NCBI RefSeq assembly: GCF_900103825.1
Contig: NZ_FNIF01000002.1
Span: 372,001 to 436,000 of the forward strand
DNA length: 64,000 bases
Direction of reading: 5' to 3'
From: Paenibacillus sp. yr247
Lineage (GTDB): Bacteria; Bacillota; Bacilli; Paenibacillales; NBRC-103111
Shown here: piece by piece, positions 25,791 through 33,354 of the stretch
Position numbering within the stretch: position 1 is the stretch's first letter
Layout of the letters: the number at the start of each line of letters is the position of its first letter
Program-made: the position numbers and the translations under genes
Notes under the pieces: model-generated
Told to the model about the DNA's origin: nothing
Seen by the model: the letters and a program-made list of their open reading frames with translations, nothing else
The model's database searches: none

Positions 25791-26291
25791 ATGTCATCTG
25801 GTAGAAGTAATGAAGACTTGAAAGAGATTACCTTATTAGGCAATCAAGGAACCAAGTATGTGTTCAATTATGATCCAACTTTATTAGAAGCATTTGATAA
25901 CAAGCACCAGAACAGGGATTACTTTGTTAAATTTAATTTCCCTGAATTCACCAGTCTGTGCCCCGTAACTGGACAGCCAGATTTTGCTACACTTTATATC
26001 TCCTATATTCCGAATATTAAAATGGTTGAGAGCAAATCCCTTAAGCTGTACCTGTTCAGCTTCCGGAATCACGGTGATTTCCACGAAGACTGTGTCAATA
26101 TTATTATGAATGATTTGATCGAACTGATGGAGCCTCGTTACATTGAAGTTTGGGGTAAATTCACCCCTCGCGGCGGTATTTCCATCGATCCCTATTGTAA
26201 CTGGGGTCAACCCGGTACGAAGTTCGAAGCGATGGCTGAGCATCGATTGATGAACCATGATCTTTATCCAGAAAAAATCGATAATCGGTAA
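25791..26291 (+). CDS. queF: NADPH-dependent 7-cyano-7-deazaguanine (preQ0) reductase
   Basis: Makes preQ1 from preQ0 in queuosine biosynthesis. 166 residues, the short type I QueF. The active-site cysteine (Cys57) and aspartate (Asp64) lie in [18 protein letters not shown], followed by the QueF motif [20 protein letters not shown]. Preceded by a preQ1-I riboswitch, so the enzyme is repressed by its own product. It is alone; queCDE are not in the window. Confidence 0.95.
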   Translation: MSSGRSNEDLKEITLLGNQGTKYVFNYDPTLLEAFDNKHQNRDYFVKFNFPEFTSLCPVTGQPDFATLYISYIPNIKMVESKSLKLYLFSFRNHGDFHEDCVNIIMNDLIELMEPRYIEVWGKFTPRGGISIDPYCNWGQPGTKFEAMAEHRLMNHDLYPEKIDNR

Positions 26292-26307
26292 TTTGTAAAT
26301 ATCTATC

Positions 26308-26361
26308 AAAAAAAGCTTAGTCAGTCCCTTGAAGTAAGAGGGAACTTGACTAGGCTTTTTT
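26308..26361 (+). terminator. Terminator after queF
   Basis: Long, slightly imperfect stem: AAAAAGC-TTAGTCA-CCCTT pairs with GAGGG-TTGACTA-GCTTTTT, ending in six T residues. Confidence 0.8.
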
Positions 26362-26482
26362 GACTAAGCTAGGCGCAAAATGAGTTTGATGCCCTATGGT
26401 TGTCCCAGGTTGTCACAGATAGAATGGGAAATACAGCAGGTTAAGGACAATACATACTGAACTACACGAGGAGTTGAACACG

Positions 26483-27643
26483 ATGGGAAAATGGAAGGCA
26501 GGAGCAATCGGTTTCGTTTGTGGAGCCGTGTTTTTCTCGGGCCTCACCTACGCGGCGACCGGTGCTGTTGGCATTGACGTTTATTTCCGCGATATTCGCT
26601 ACTATTTTGACGGGATGAACAAGCAGCCCGCATCCGATTTACAAGGATTCATTTATAAAAACACGACCTATGTTCCGTTGCGCTTTATGTCTGAAGCATT
26701 GGGTAAACCGGTAGATTGGGAGGATGCGACTAGCTCCATCTATGTTGGGAAAAAGCCTATTCCGAAACCTTTGCCTGAACAACCTAGTACCGGGTCCAGT
26801 TCTGCGGCTTTGCAAGTGTTCCCCAAGGATAACCCTTGGAATACGGACATATCCAACTACCCGGTTCACTCAAACTCTGCTGGATTCATTGCTTCTATCG
26901 GCGTGAATACAAAGATGCATGCGGATTTTGGTACCGTATGGGAGGGAGCTCCCATTGGAATTCCGTACACGATCGTTAACGGCGATCAACCGAAAGTAAA
27001 TGTGACTTTTACGGATTACGCGGACGAGAGCGATCCGGGACCTTACCCTATTCCGACAAATGCGCCAATCGAAGGAGGCTCTGCCAGTGACGGCGATCGT
27101 CATGTCATCGTGGTCGATAAAAGCAATCATTTGCTATACGAGCTGTACAACGCGCATCCCGCAGGTGATGGATGGACAGCTTCGAACGGTGCCAAATGGG
27201 ATCTTACCTCCAATACGTTAAGGACAAAGTATTGGACATCTGCAGACGCTGCTGGCTTGCCTATCTTCCCCGGACTCGTCCGTTATGAGGAAGCGGCCGC
27301 GGGAGAAATCAATCACGCCTTGCGTTTCACTGTGCAAAAGACGCAGCGCGGATTCGTCGCTCCTGCCACTCACTACGCCTCTACTAGTACGGATCCCAAC
27401 CGTCCTCCGATGGGACTGCGGCTCCGGCTTCGAAGCGATTTTGATGTGTCTGGGTTCACGAAAACGAATCAGGCCATCCTTCGTGCGCTGCAGAAATATG
27501 GCATGATTGTGGCCGATAACGGAAGTGATCTATATCTCAGCGGTGCGCCAAATCTGCTTTGGGACGACGAAGATTTGCACAACCTTGGTAAGCTTAAGGG
27601 CAGCGACTTCGAGGTCGTTGATACCGGTAAAATAGAGAAATAG
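26483..27643 (+). CDS. Secreted protein: copper-amine-oxidase-like stalk domain fused to an uncharacterised domain
   Basis: 386 residues. Signal peptide (about 1-25), then a stalk domain typical of Bacillales surface proteins (about 28-92: IYKNTTYVPLRFMSEALGKP and VDWEDATSSIYVG), a short proline/serine linker (about 92-112), then a domain of about 270 residues rich in conserved-looking motifs: FPKDNPWNTDIS, YADESDPGPYPIP, GDRHVIVVD, YWTSADAAGLPIFPGLVRYE and YGMIVADNGSDLYLSG. I recall similar domains in uncharacterised secreted actinobacterial proteins but know no function. ATG at 26483 chosen: ACGAGGAG lies 9 bases upstream. Convergent with, and only 2 bases from, a truncated sensor fragment. 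Confidence 0.8.
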   Translation: MGKWKAGAIGFVCGAVFFSGLTYAATGAVGIDVYFRDIRYYFDGMNKQPASDLQGFIYKNTTYVPLRFMSEALGKPVDWEDATSSIYVGKKPIPKPLPEQPSTGSSSAALQVFPKDNPWNTDISNYPVHSNSAGFIASIGVNTKMHADFGTVWEGAPIGIPYTIVNGDQPKVNVTFTDYADESDPGPYPIPTNAPIEGGSASDGDRHVIVVDKSNHLLYELYNAHPAGDGWTASNGAKWDLTSNTLRTKYWTSADAAGLPIFPGLVRYEEAAAGEINHALRFTVQKTQRGFVAPATHYASTSTDPNRPPMGLRLRLRSDFDVSGFTKTNQAILRALQKYGMIVADNGSDLYLSGAPNLLWDDEDLHNLGKLKGSDFEVVDTGKIEK

Positions 27644-27645
27644 AA

Positions 27646-27906
27646 CTATTTTAGCTGATAGTTAATCACACCTGCTATAGGTCCCATGTAAATGGTCGAG
27701 ATCACAAGTGGAACATAACGTAGATCCCAAAATAATTGGAGTTCAAAATAGGAAAATAATAAACACAGGGAGGAGGCTGTGCCATAAAGCAGGCCCATCA
27801 TTATGGGCGAATGAGCATAGCGCCAGCGCTCTCCAAAAACGCTTTGCAATAAGACAGGAGCAAGAACGATAAGGATGTTCAAAAATAATTTTTCTAATAA
27901 AATCAT
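27646..27906 (-). pseudogene. Truncated N-terminal fragment of a 5TM (LYT-type) sensor
   Basis: 86 residues forming about three hydrophobic helices. The sequence LNILIVLAPVLLQ, then DLRYVPLVISTIYMGPIAGV, matches the first half of the 5TM sensor domain that normally precedes GGDEF or histidine kinase modules in Bacillales (there DLRxVP...LYGG). The frame stops right after this point, before the remaining helices and any output domain. It starts one base after the AlkD-like stop and lacks a clear ribosome site. I read it as the remnant of a sensor gene cut by a deletion; a small stand-alone membrane protein cannot be excluded. Confidence 0.6.
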
Positions 27907-27907
27907 T

Positions 27908-28654
27908 TTAACAAATACATGTCTTCTTCTTTGTTCCTACACGCCCCATCGATTCCACTTTATGGATATATTCGCTGGCGAGCGGTACTTTGCATGCGGT
28001 TTGACCGACATCCACTTGAACCTTGCCGATCTCACTGGCTACTTCTATCGCAACCTCAAATAACGGTTGATAAAACGTTCCCACAGCAATAACGAAGGTG
28101 TTCATTGTGTACCTAACGCGATTTCTTTCAGCATGAATCGTTGTTCTCACCTGCTCCAGCAGCTGAGCAATTTCAATGAGATCGAGCTTCTCATCTGGCG
28201 TAATGCTAATGTAGTTCGTATACGTACTCCATCCGCATGTGGCTAGCAATTCATCGGGTGATTGCAGCCATTCCCTTGCGAGTTCAAGCGCGCTGCTGCT
28301 TTCTGCGGCCACTCCAGCAACCGTATATTCGGTAAGCATGTACCAATAAGCATGCTTCGCCCACTTCTGAAGCTCTTCCTTTGTCATTGTTTTGGGATCA
28401 ATCGAGAGTCCAGCCAAATACATCGCATCCGTGTTTCCTGAGTCGTAGAGAGCGAGTGCCAGCTCACGATCTTTTTTAACATATTTGACTAACTTCTTCA
28501 GATCACCTACTTTTACGCCGAAAACAGGTTCCCGCGCTCCGTGTCGAAGAAATGTTTTCTTCGTTTGCTCGCTTCCAAGCTCCTCTAAATTTTCCATTAC
28601 CTCTTCAAATGTCATAGGTTCACCATTTACCTTAAGTTTTCCGTATTGTACCAT
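27908..28654 (-). CDS. AlkD-like DNA alkylation repair protein
   Basis: 248 residues, all-helical HEAT-repeat-like protein of the DNA glycosylase/alkylation repair family (COG4912). Features: SEQTKKTFLRHGAREPVFGV, VGDLKKLVKYVKKDRELALA, LYDSGNTDAMYLAGLSID, WAKHAYWYMLTEYTVAG. The C-terminal third (TFYQPLFEVAIEVASEIGKV, VDVGQTACKVPLASEYI) is typical of the Bacillus/Paenibacillus subgroup. The ATG at 28654 has AGGAGG 7 bases upstream. AlkD proper removes bulky or cationic alkylated bases; activity of this subgroup is less certain. Confidence 0.82.
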   Translation of the reverse strand: MVQYGKLKVNGEPMTFEEVMENLEELGSEQTKKTFLRHGAREPVFGVKVGDLKKLVKYVKKDRELALALYDSGNTDAMYLAGLSIDPKTMTKEELQKWAKHAYWYMLTEYTVAGVAAESSSALELAREWLQSPDELLATCGWSTYTNYISITPDEKLDLIEIAQLLEQVRTTIHAERNRVRYTMNTFVIAVGTFYQPLFEVAIEVASEIGKVQVDVGQTACKVPLASEYIHKVESMGRVGTKKKTCIC

Positions 28655-28700
28655 GAATGCTCCTCCTGATGCTAAGCGGCTGAGTCGCAAGATACGTACA

Positions 28701-28740
28701 ACAAAAGAGCCGGGAGGGAGATCCCAGCCGACTCTGTTGG
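28701..28740 (-). terminator. Terminator-like hairpin plus coding remnant upstream of the AlkD-like gene
   Basis: GAGCCGG and CCGACTC form a nearly perfect stem with an inner GGGA/TCCC, followed by TTTTGTTG on the minus strand. Just upstream (28741-28800, minus strand) a frame without start codon encodes KDKDNEDKDKEDKE then stop, which looks like the charged tail of a lost gene whose terminator has survived. Confidence 0.5.
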
Positions 28741-28837
28741 TGTTGATAGTCTTTTATTCCTTATCTTCTTTGTCTTTATCTTCATTGTCTTTATCTTTTA
28801 GCTGCGCTTTTTACATCAATTGCATGCCGGATTTCCC

Positions 28838-28869
28838 AAAACAAAAGCACCGATCTATTAGGATCGGTG
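28838..28869 (-). terminator. Terminator of the small gene at 28876
   Basis: Perfect 8-bp stem CACCGATC (28848-28855) and GATCGGTG (28862-28869), followed on the minus strand by CTTTTGTTTTG. Confidence 0.75.
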
Positions 28870-28875
28870 TTAAGA

Positions 28876-29118
28876 CTAATATAAAGGTTTCGTTTGGTAC
28901 AACAGCTGCGGTTGCGGGCATTGCGGGAACGGGAGAATGTCTCGTATTTGATTGAATGCATAATGCTTGGTAGCGAATTGGGTGTGATATAAGTATTCGA
29001 TCATATAAATAGACCCATTTTGAATACTGCACAAAATACCAGAAACACCGGTGCCGTCCATTAGGGATACACCTACTGGACTTCCGATCCAGGCATACGC
29101 TTTTTGCTGTAATGACAT
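28876..29118 (-). CDS. Small hypothetical protein, possible Sm-like/spore-type beta protein
   Basis: 80 residues with an excellent ribosome site (AGGAGG, 9 bases upstream). The core VGVSLMDGTGVSGILCSIQN, then IYMIEYLYHTQFATKHYAFN and QIRDILPFP, has the strand-turn-strand spacing of a small beta barrel, as in several small Bacillales spore-coat-like proteins; the tail is rich in Pro and Gln. I do not recognise a named family. It is monocistronic between the Mo oxidoreductase and its own terminator. Confidence 0.7.
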   Translation of the reverse strand: MSLQQKAYAWIGSPVGVSLMDGTGVSGILCSIQNGSIYMIEYLYHTQFATKHYAFNQIRDILPFPQCPQPQLLYQTKPLY

Positions 29119-29165
29119 AGGTCATCACCTCCTGAATTACATTATGCGGCTAACCGCCCAACGGT

Positions 29166-31217
29166 TCAGTTGGCCTTGCGCTTCTCTACCCGTACGCGGC
29201 CTGAGAAAAACGTTGCTCCTCCGCCCATATCGGCTACACGGTCCGGCGTAAGCGCGTTAACCAACGCTTTATTCCCCGGTAAATCCGCCCACAGTCCTTG
29301 ACTCACAACCACGCCTGGCAGTACATCCGAGCCCGCCGCTACGACTAATTCGCACTCCCCGCGGTCATTCCATATGCGGGCAACATCGCCACTGACCAAG
29401 CCTAATGCGGATGCATCCGCTTCATTCATATGAAGCTTCGGTCTTTTCTCCATACGAATATGCTTCTCATTATGCGCAAATGTCGAATTCAGGAAGTTAT
29501 GATTCGGCGCCGGAACGAACAAGAATGGCAAGTCACCTTCGTAGGCGAGTGGCGTATATGTCGGAAGGGGTGGGAAGCCTTTACTCTCCATCTCATGTGA
29601 ATACAGCTCGATCTTCCCGCTCGGTGTCTTTAATTCCGCTGAAAGCAAGGGCTTTACATCCGCCTTCATAAACTGTTTTTCCAGCAATTGTTCATACGAT
29701 ATGTTGTTCAGAGCAGGATTTCCAGGATGATCCAATGCTTGTCGCACCAAAGCTTCATCGCTATCCCGCAAGGCTTCATCCTCGTATCCCATCCCTACCG
29801 CCAATAAACGAAACACATCTACATTGGCTTTACTTTCCTCATATGGTGCTATGACTGGAAGCTGAAGATGCACATATTGATGCCAATAGGAACGGTAGAA
29901 GTCCGTATTTTCAAAGGATGACGTCGCTGGAAGCACGATATCCGCGTACTTCGCTGTTTCTGTCAGAAACAGGTCATGAACTACAGTGAAGAGATCCTCT
30001 CTCTGGAGTCCCTCCCTCACCTTATTCGCATGGGGAGCAACTAACGCTGGGTTGGAATTGTACACATAGAGCGAATGAATAGGCGGGTCAAGCTCCTGCA
30101 AGGCACTCCCGAGTAAATTCATATTAATTTGACGAGCTTCCTTCTCCCGCAAATCAGGTCGCTGTAAGGCGGGAATATTGTGCTCCAAATAACCGCCATT
30201 TCCTTTAATCGCGCCGCCGCCTTTATGCAGCCACTGTCCCGTTAACGCTGGTAAACAAGATATAGTTCGCACACACATGCCGCCGTTATCATGGTGCTGA
30301 ATACCGTTTCCGATTCGAATAAAAGAAGGTGAGGTCTGTCCGTATAAGCGAGCAAGCCGGTAGATGTCTTCGACAGGAACACCTGTTATTGTAGATACCA
30401 CGGAAGGTTTATATTGCCGCACATGCTCCCTTAGCTCCTCATGCCCAACGGTATACTGCTGCATAAACGCTTCATCTACCCTATTTTCTGCGAACAAAAT
30501 ATGCATAATGCCGAGAGCAAGGGCGGCGTCCGTGCCAGGTAAAATCAGAATAAACCAGTCCGCCCAGCGGCCTGTTTGGTTTTTGTGAGCGTCAATCACG
30601 ATGATTTGCGCACCATTTTTACGCGCCTTCTCAGCCAGCATCACCTGATGCATATTCGTGCTGACCGCATTGATCCCCCACATGATGATCAGCTTGGCAT
30701 GAACCGTTTCTTCTGGATCCGTCCCATAGCTGCCACCCATTGTATACTTGTAGCCTTCTGTGCCCGCTGATTCACAAATTGAATAAAGCAGTCGGCTCGC
30801 TCCCATCCGATTAAAAAAGCGACGATCCATACCTTCGGTTCCGATCCGTCCCATGTTGCCATAGAAGCTGTATGGCAGGATAGACTCTGCCCCTTCTTCA
30901 GCGATCAGCTTTTTCCAGCGGCTCGTGATAGTTTCGATCGCTTCATTCCAGGTAATTCTTTCAAACTGGCTGCCCTCCCCTTTCGGACCAACGCGCTTCA
31001 TGGGAAACTGCAGCCTTTTTTCGTCATACATTCTTGCCGTCATGTTACGAACTTTATTGCAAATGGCCCCTTGTGTAACTGGGTGATCGGGGTCTCCCTC
31101 TATTTTAACGATCCTTCCTGCTTCCTTATGAAGCAGCAAACCGCATTGATCTGGACAATCCAGTGAGCATACGGCAGGAAAAATGCCATTTTGTTCATCA
31201 CTCATCGTTGTTTGCAT
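29166..31217 (-). CDS. Molybdopterin-dependent oxidoreductase (formate dehydrogenase/BisC-like)
   Basis: 683 residues. N-terminal [4Fe-4S] site: Cys17, Cys21, Cys25 (VCSLDCPDQC) and Cys53 (GAICNKVRN). Molybdopterin domain follows with ITWNEAIETITSRW, IMWGINAVSTNMHQ, PGTDAALALGIMHI and QWLHKGGGAIKGNGGY; the C-terminal molydopterin-binding domain (about 560-680) contains MNEADASALGLVSGDVARIW. There is no Tat signal, so it is cytoplasmic. It belongs to the YyaE-like group of monomeric enzymes; the substrate is not known, and formate dehydrogenase labels for this group are often guesses. Monocistronic. Confidence 0.88.
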   Translation of the reverse strand: MQTTMSDEQNGIFPAVCSLDCPDQCGLLLHKEAGRIVKIEGDPDHPVTQGAICNKVRNMTARMYDEKRLQFPMKRVGPKGEGSQFERITWNEAIETITSRWKKLIAEEGAESILPYSFYGNMGRIGTEGMDRRFFNRMGASRLLYSICESAGTEGYKYTMGGSYGTDPEETVHAKLIIMWGINAVSTNMHQVMLAEKARKNGAQIIVIDAHKNQTGRWADWFILILPGTDAALALGIMHILFAENRVDEAFMQQYTVGHEELREHVRQYKPSVVSTITGVPVEDIYRLARLYGQTSPSFIRIGNGIQHHDNGGMCVRTISCLPALTGQWLHKGGGAIKGNGGYLEHNIPALQRPDLREKEARQINMNLLGSALQELDPPIHSLYVYNSNPALVAPHANKVREGLQREDLFTVVHDLFLTETAKYADIVLPATSSFENTDFYRSYWHQYVHLQLPVIAPYEESKANVDVFRLLAVGMGYEDEALRDSDEALVRQALDHPGNPALNNISYEQLLEKQFMKADVKPLLSAELKTPSGKIELYSHEMESKGFPPLPTYTPLAYEGDLPFLFVPAPNHNFLNSTFAHNEKHIRMEKRPKLHMNEADASALGLVSGDVARIWNDRGECELVVAAGSDVLPGVVVSQGLWADLPGNKALVNALTPDRVADMGGGATFFSGRVRVEKRKAN

Positions 31218-31510
31218 CTGGTCAGATAACTCCTTTCAAACACTTCAATTCTTTTACTATATACCGAAATGAACAGGAGGGAAATATCTGGACGTTAGTA
31301 AAACTGTTCCACTGCCCAATCCCCTTCTAACGGAGCACGGCTCAGATGAGGCAACCTTAACGCTTTAATAGCTTGTTGTAAATATTCACATGGGAGCATC
31401 CGCTACTTATCGTGAGCGTGCAGATTAAAATAATCTAAACACGATTTTTCGCATCATATAATTCCTTGTAGTGTGATGCCTAGATAATGCCGATTTTCGG
31501 TAAAAAAAAT
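31218..31510. other. Intergenic region without a recognisable gene
   Basis: It should contain the promoter of the Mo oxidoreductase on the minus strand. I see no convincing frame, repeat or structured RNA in it. A few short AT-rich inverted segments are within chance expectation. Confidence 0.5.
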
Positions 31511-31542
31511 AAAAAAAGCCTGTAGGTGATTCCCCACAGACT
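31511..31542 (-). terminator. Terminator of the serine dehydratase operon
   Basis: AAGCCTGT pairs with ACAGaCTT (one mismatch) and the minus strand ends in seven T residues, just after the sdaAA stop. Confidence 0.75.
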
Positions 31543-31548
31543 TAACAA

Positions 31549-32433
31549 TTATCGCTTCTTACCCAGATTGAGCTCTTTCATAATTTGGCGACCTGTCGGT
31601 GTCTGGGCCAAGCCCCCCTTGGCTGTCTCCCGGTGTTTCTCAGGCATAGCCGTACCCACCTCATACATCACTTGGACGACTTCATCCGAAGGGATGACAG
31701 ATCGAACACCAGCCAAAGCCATATCGGCTGCCGCCATCGCATTAACCGCCCCAAATCCGTTGCGAACGATACAAGGAATTTCAACCAAACCGCCAACAGG
31801 GTCGCAAATAAGTCCCAGTGTGTTCTTAAGCGCAAGCCCCACGGCATGCATCGCCTGTTCCGGTGTGCCGCCCCGAAGTTCCACAAGAGCGCCCGCTGCC
31901 ATACCTATGGCAGACCCGACTTCAGCCTGGCATCCGCCTTCCGCACCCGAGACGAAGGAATTGTTGGCAATGACATAACCGATGGCACCGGCGCTTAATA
32001 AGCCTCTCACCATATGATCGTCATCCCATCCAAACCGCTGCTGACTGCTAATGAAAACACCTGGAATAATCCCACAAGAGCCAGCCGTCGGTGTGGCAAT
32101 GATTCGGCCCATGGATGCGTTAACTTCCGATACGGCAAGGGCATACGCCATCGCTTTGCAAGCTTCTTCACCTAAGGATGCTTCCGAAGTTGTTAAATAA
32201 GTGGCGACACGCTGAGCGTCTTTCCCCGTCAACCCACTGCGGGATGTTGTATCCTCGGTCAATCCTTTGGCAACTGCCTCTTTCATAATTTGATAATACG
32301 CCTGCATCTTTTCGAATACATATTCAGGTGTTTTGCCTGATTCTTGGCTTTGATCCGCAAGCATGACTTCTGCAATGGTTAATCCCTCAGAAGCACATAC
32401 CTCCGCTAGTTGTTTCAATGTCTGGAATCTCAT
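31549..32433 (-). CDS. sdaAA: L-serine dehydratase, iron-sulfur-dependent, alpha subunit
   Basis: 294 residues. Deaminates L-serine to pyruvate and ammonia together with SdaAB. Family motifs: MAYALAVSEVNASMGRIIAT, PTAGSCGIIPGVF, GGCQAEVGSAIGMAAGALVE, and the cysteine motif LICDPVGGLVEIPCIVRN that helps hold the [4Fe-4S] cluster. Start ATG directly follows the sdaAB stop (TAA-ATG) with GAGGCG upstream, so the subunits are translationally coupled. Confidence 0.95.
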   Translation of the reverse strand: MRFQTLKQLAEVCASEGLTIAEVMLADQSQESGKTPEYVFEKMQAYYQIMKEAVAKGLTEDTTSRSGLTGKDAQRVATYLTTSEASLGEEACKAMAYALAVSEVNASMGRIIATPTAGSCGIIPGVFISSQQRFGWDDDHMVRGLLSAGAIGYVIANNSFVSGAEGGCQAEVGSAIGMAAGALVELRGGTPEQAMHAVGLALKNTLGLICDPVGGLVEIPCIVRNGFGAVNAMAAADMALAGVRSVIPSDEVVQVMYEVGTAMPEKHRETAKGGLAQTPTGRQIMKELNLGKKR

Positions 32434-33111
32434 TTATTCGCCTCTTTCCGCGAGATCCACTCTTCTTATATCGTAAATCATACTTAAGCTCTTAAGCTCT
32501 TGAATAAGAGAATCTGGAATAGATACATCTGTTTCAATTACTGTCATCGCTTCCCGATCTCGGCCTTTCCGATCCAAATCCATGAACCCGATATTAATTT
32601 GGCTTCGCCCCAATAAGGTGGTAATATCCGCTATCATACCTGGACGATCATGGTGGGAAATAACTAACGTAGGGTATACCGCGGTAAATTTCACGTCGAA
32701 ATGATTCACTTTGACAATTTCCACGTTACCACCTCCGATGGATGCTCCAGTCATACTCACTTCCCGTGTACTTGATGAAATAATGAATCCGACGGTGTTG
32801 GGATGATCTGCTTTATCTTTACTTGTACGGAAAGCAATCTCTACACCGAGCGCTTCAGCTTCTTCGGCAGCAAAAGGAATACGTGGATCATCGGTTTCAA
32901 AATCCAGTAAACCGCCAATTAGTGCCAAATCGGTGCCATGCCCTCGATAAGTATCCGCGAAAGAACCGTACAGCGTGATTTCAGCTTTTGTTGGCAGTTC
33001 ACCTAGCAGCTGTCTGACAACACGACCTAACCGAACCGCTCCTGCGGTATGAGAGCTTGATGGACCGATCATAGAAGGTCCGATGATCGAAAATACATCT
33101 TTAAAACGCAT
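32434..33111 (-). CDS. sdaAB: L-serine dehydratase, iron-sulfur-dependent, beta subunit
   Basis: 225 residues. N-terminal SDH beta domain with VFSIIGPSMIGPSSSHTAGAV and YGSFADTYRGHGTDLALIGG; C-terminal ACT domain (about 145-220: PTLVISHHDRPGMIADITTL), which in the family binds serine as a regulator. The ATG at 33111 has GGAGAG 7 bases upstream. First gene of the sdaAB-sdaAA operon, behind a well-formed promoter. Works on the same one-carbon/serine-glycine node as the glycine cleavage system encoded 5 kb away. Confidence 0.93.
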   Translation of the reverse strand: MRFKDVFSIIGPSMIGPSSSHTAGAVRLGRVVRQLLGELPTKAEITLYGSFADTYRGHGTDLALIGGLLDFETDDPRIPFAAEEAEALGVEIAFRTSKDKADHPNTVGFIISSSTREVSMTGASIGGGNVEIVKVNHFDVKFTAVYPTLVISHHDRPGMIADITTLLGRSQINIGFMDLDRKGRDREAMTVIETDVSIPDSLIQELKSLSMIYDIRRVDLAERGE

Positions 33112-33151
33112 CTTGCAGCTCTCCAATCTAATGTGTTGATGCTATACTCCT

Positions 33152-33180
33152 ATTGTATGAAGCGCTTACCATAATGACAA
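33152..33180 (-). promoter_or_regulatory. Promoter of sdaAB-sdaAA with an internal AAGCGCTT palindrome
   Basis: On the minus strand TTGTCA (33180-33175) and TACAAT (33157-33152) are exactly 17 bases apart. The spacer contains the perfect palindrome AAGCGCTT (33160-33167), the core of catabolite-responsive elements, though the flanks deviate from the CcpA consensus. Confidence 0.65.
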
Positions 33181-33289
33181 GTCTTTTACGTGTCCTTATT
33201 TTCCCATGCTCGTTCCAGTCTCATTCGGCACATGGGATGTTTGGAGCAAATTTAATAAAGCGATTGGTTCAATGACCAGAAAAAGCGAT

Positions 33290-33324
33290 CTACCCTCACA
33301 CTGGTAATGAGGATATGGATCGCT
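33290..33324 (-). terminator. Terminator of the redoxin-chemoreceptor gene
   Basis: AGCGATC (33294-33300) and GATCGCT (33318-33324) with an inner CCTCA/TGAGG stem. On the minus strand the hairpin ends in TTTTTC. Confidence 0.75.
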
Positions 33325-33354
33325 GTATACCGCCATGCTGTGCACTTTTGGAGA

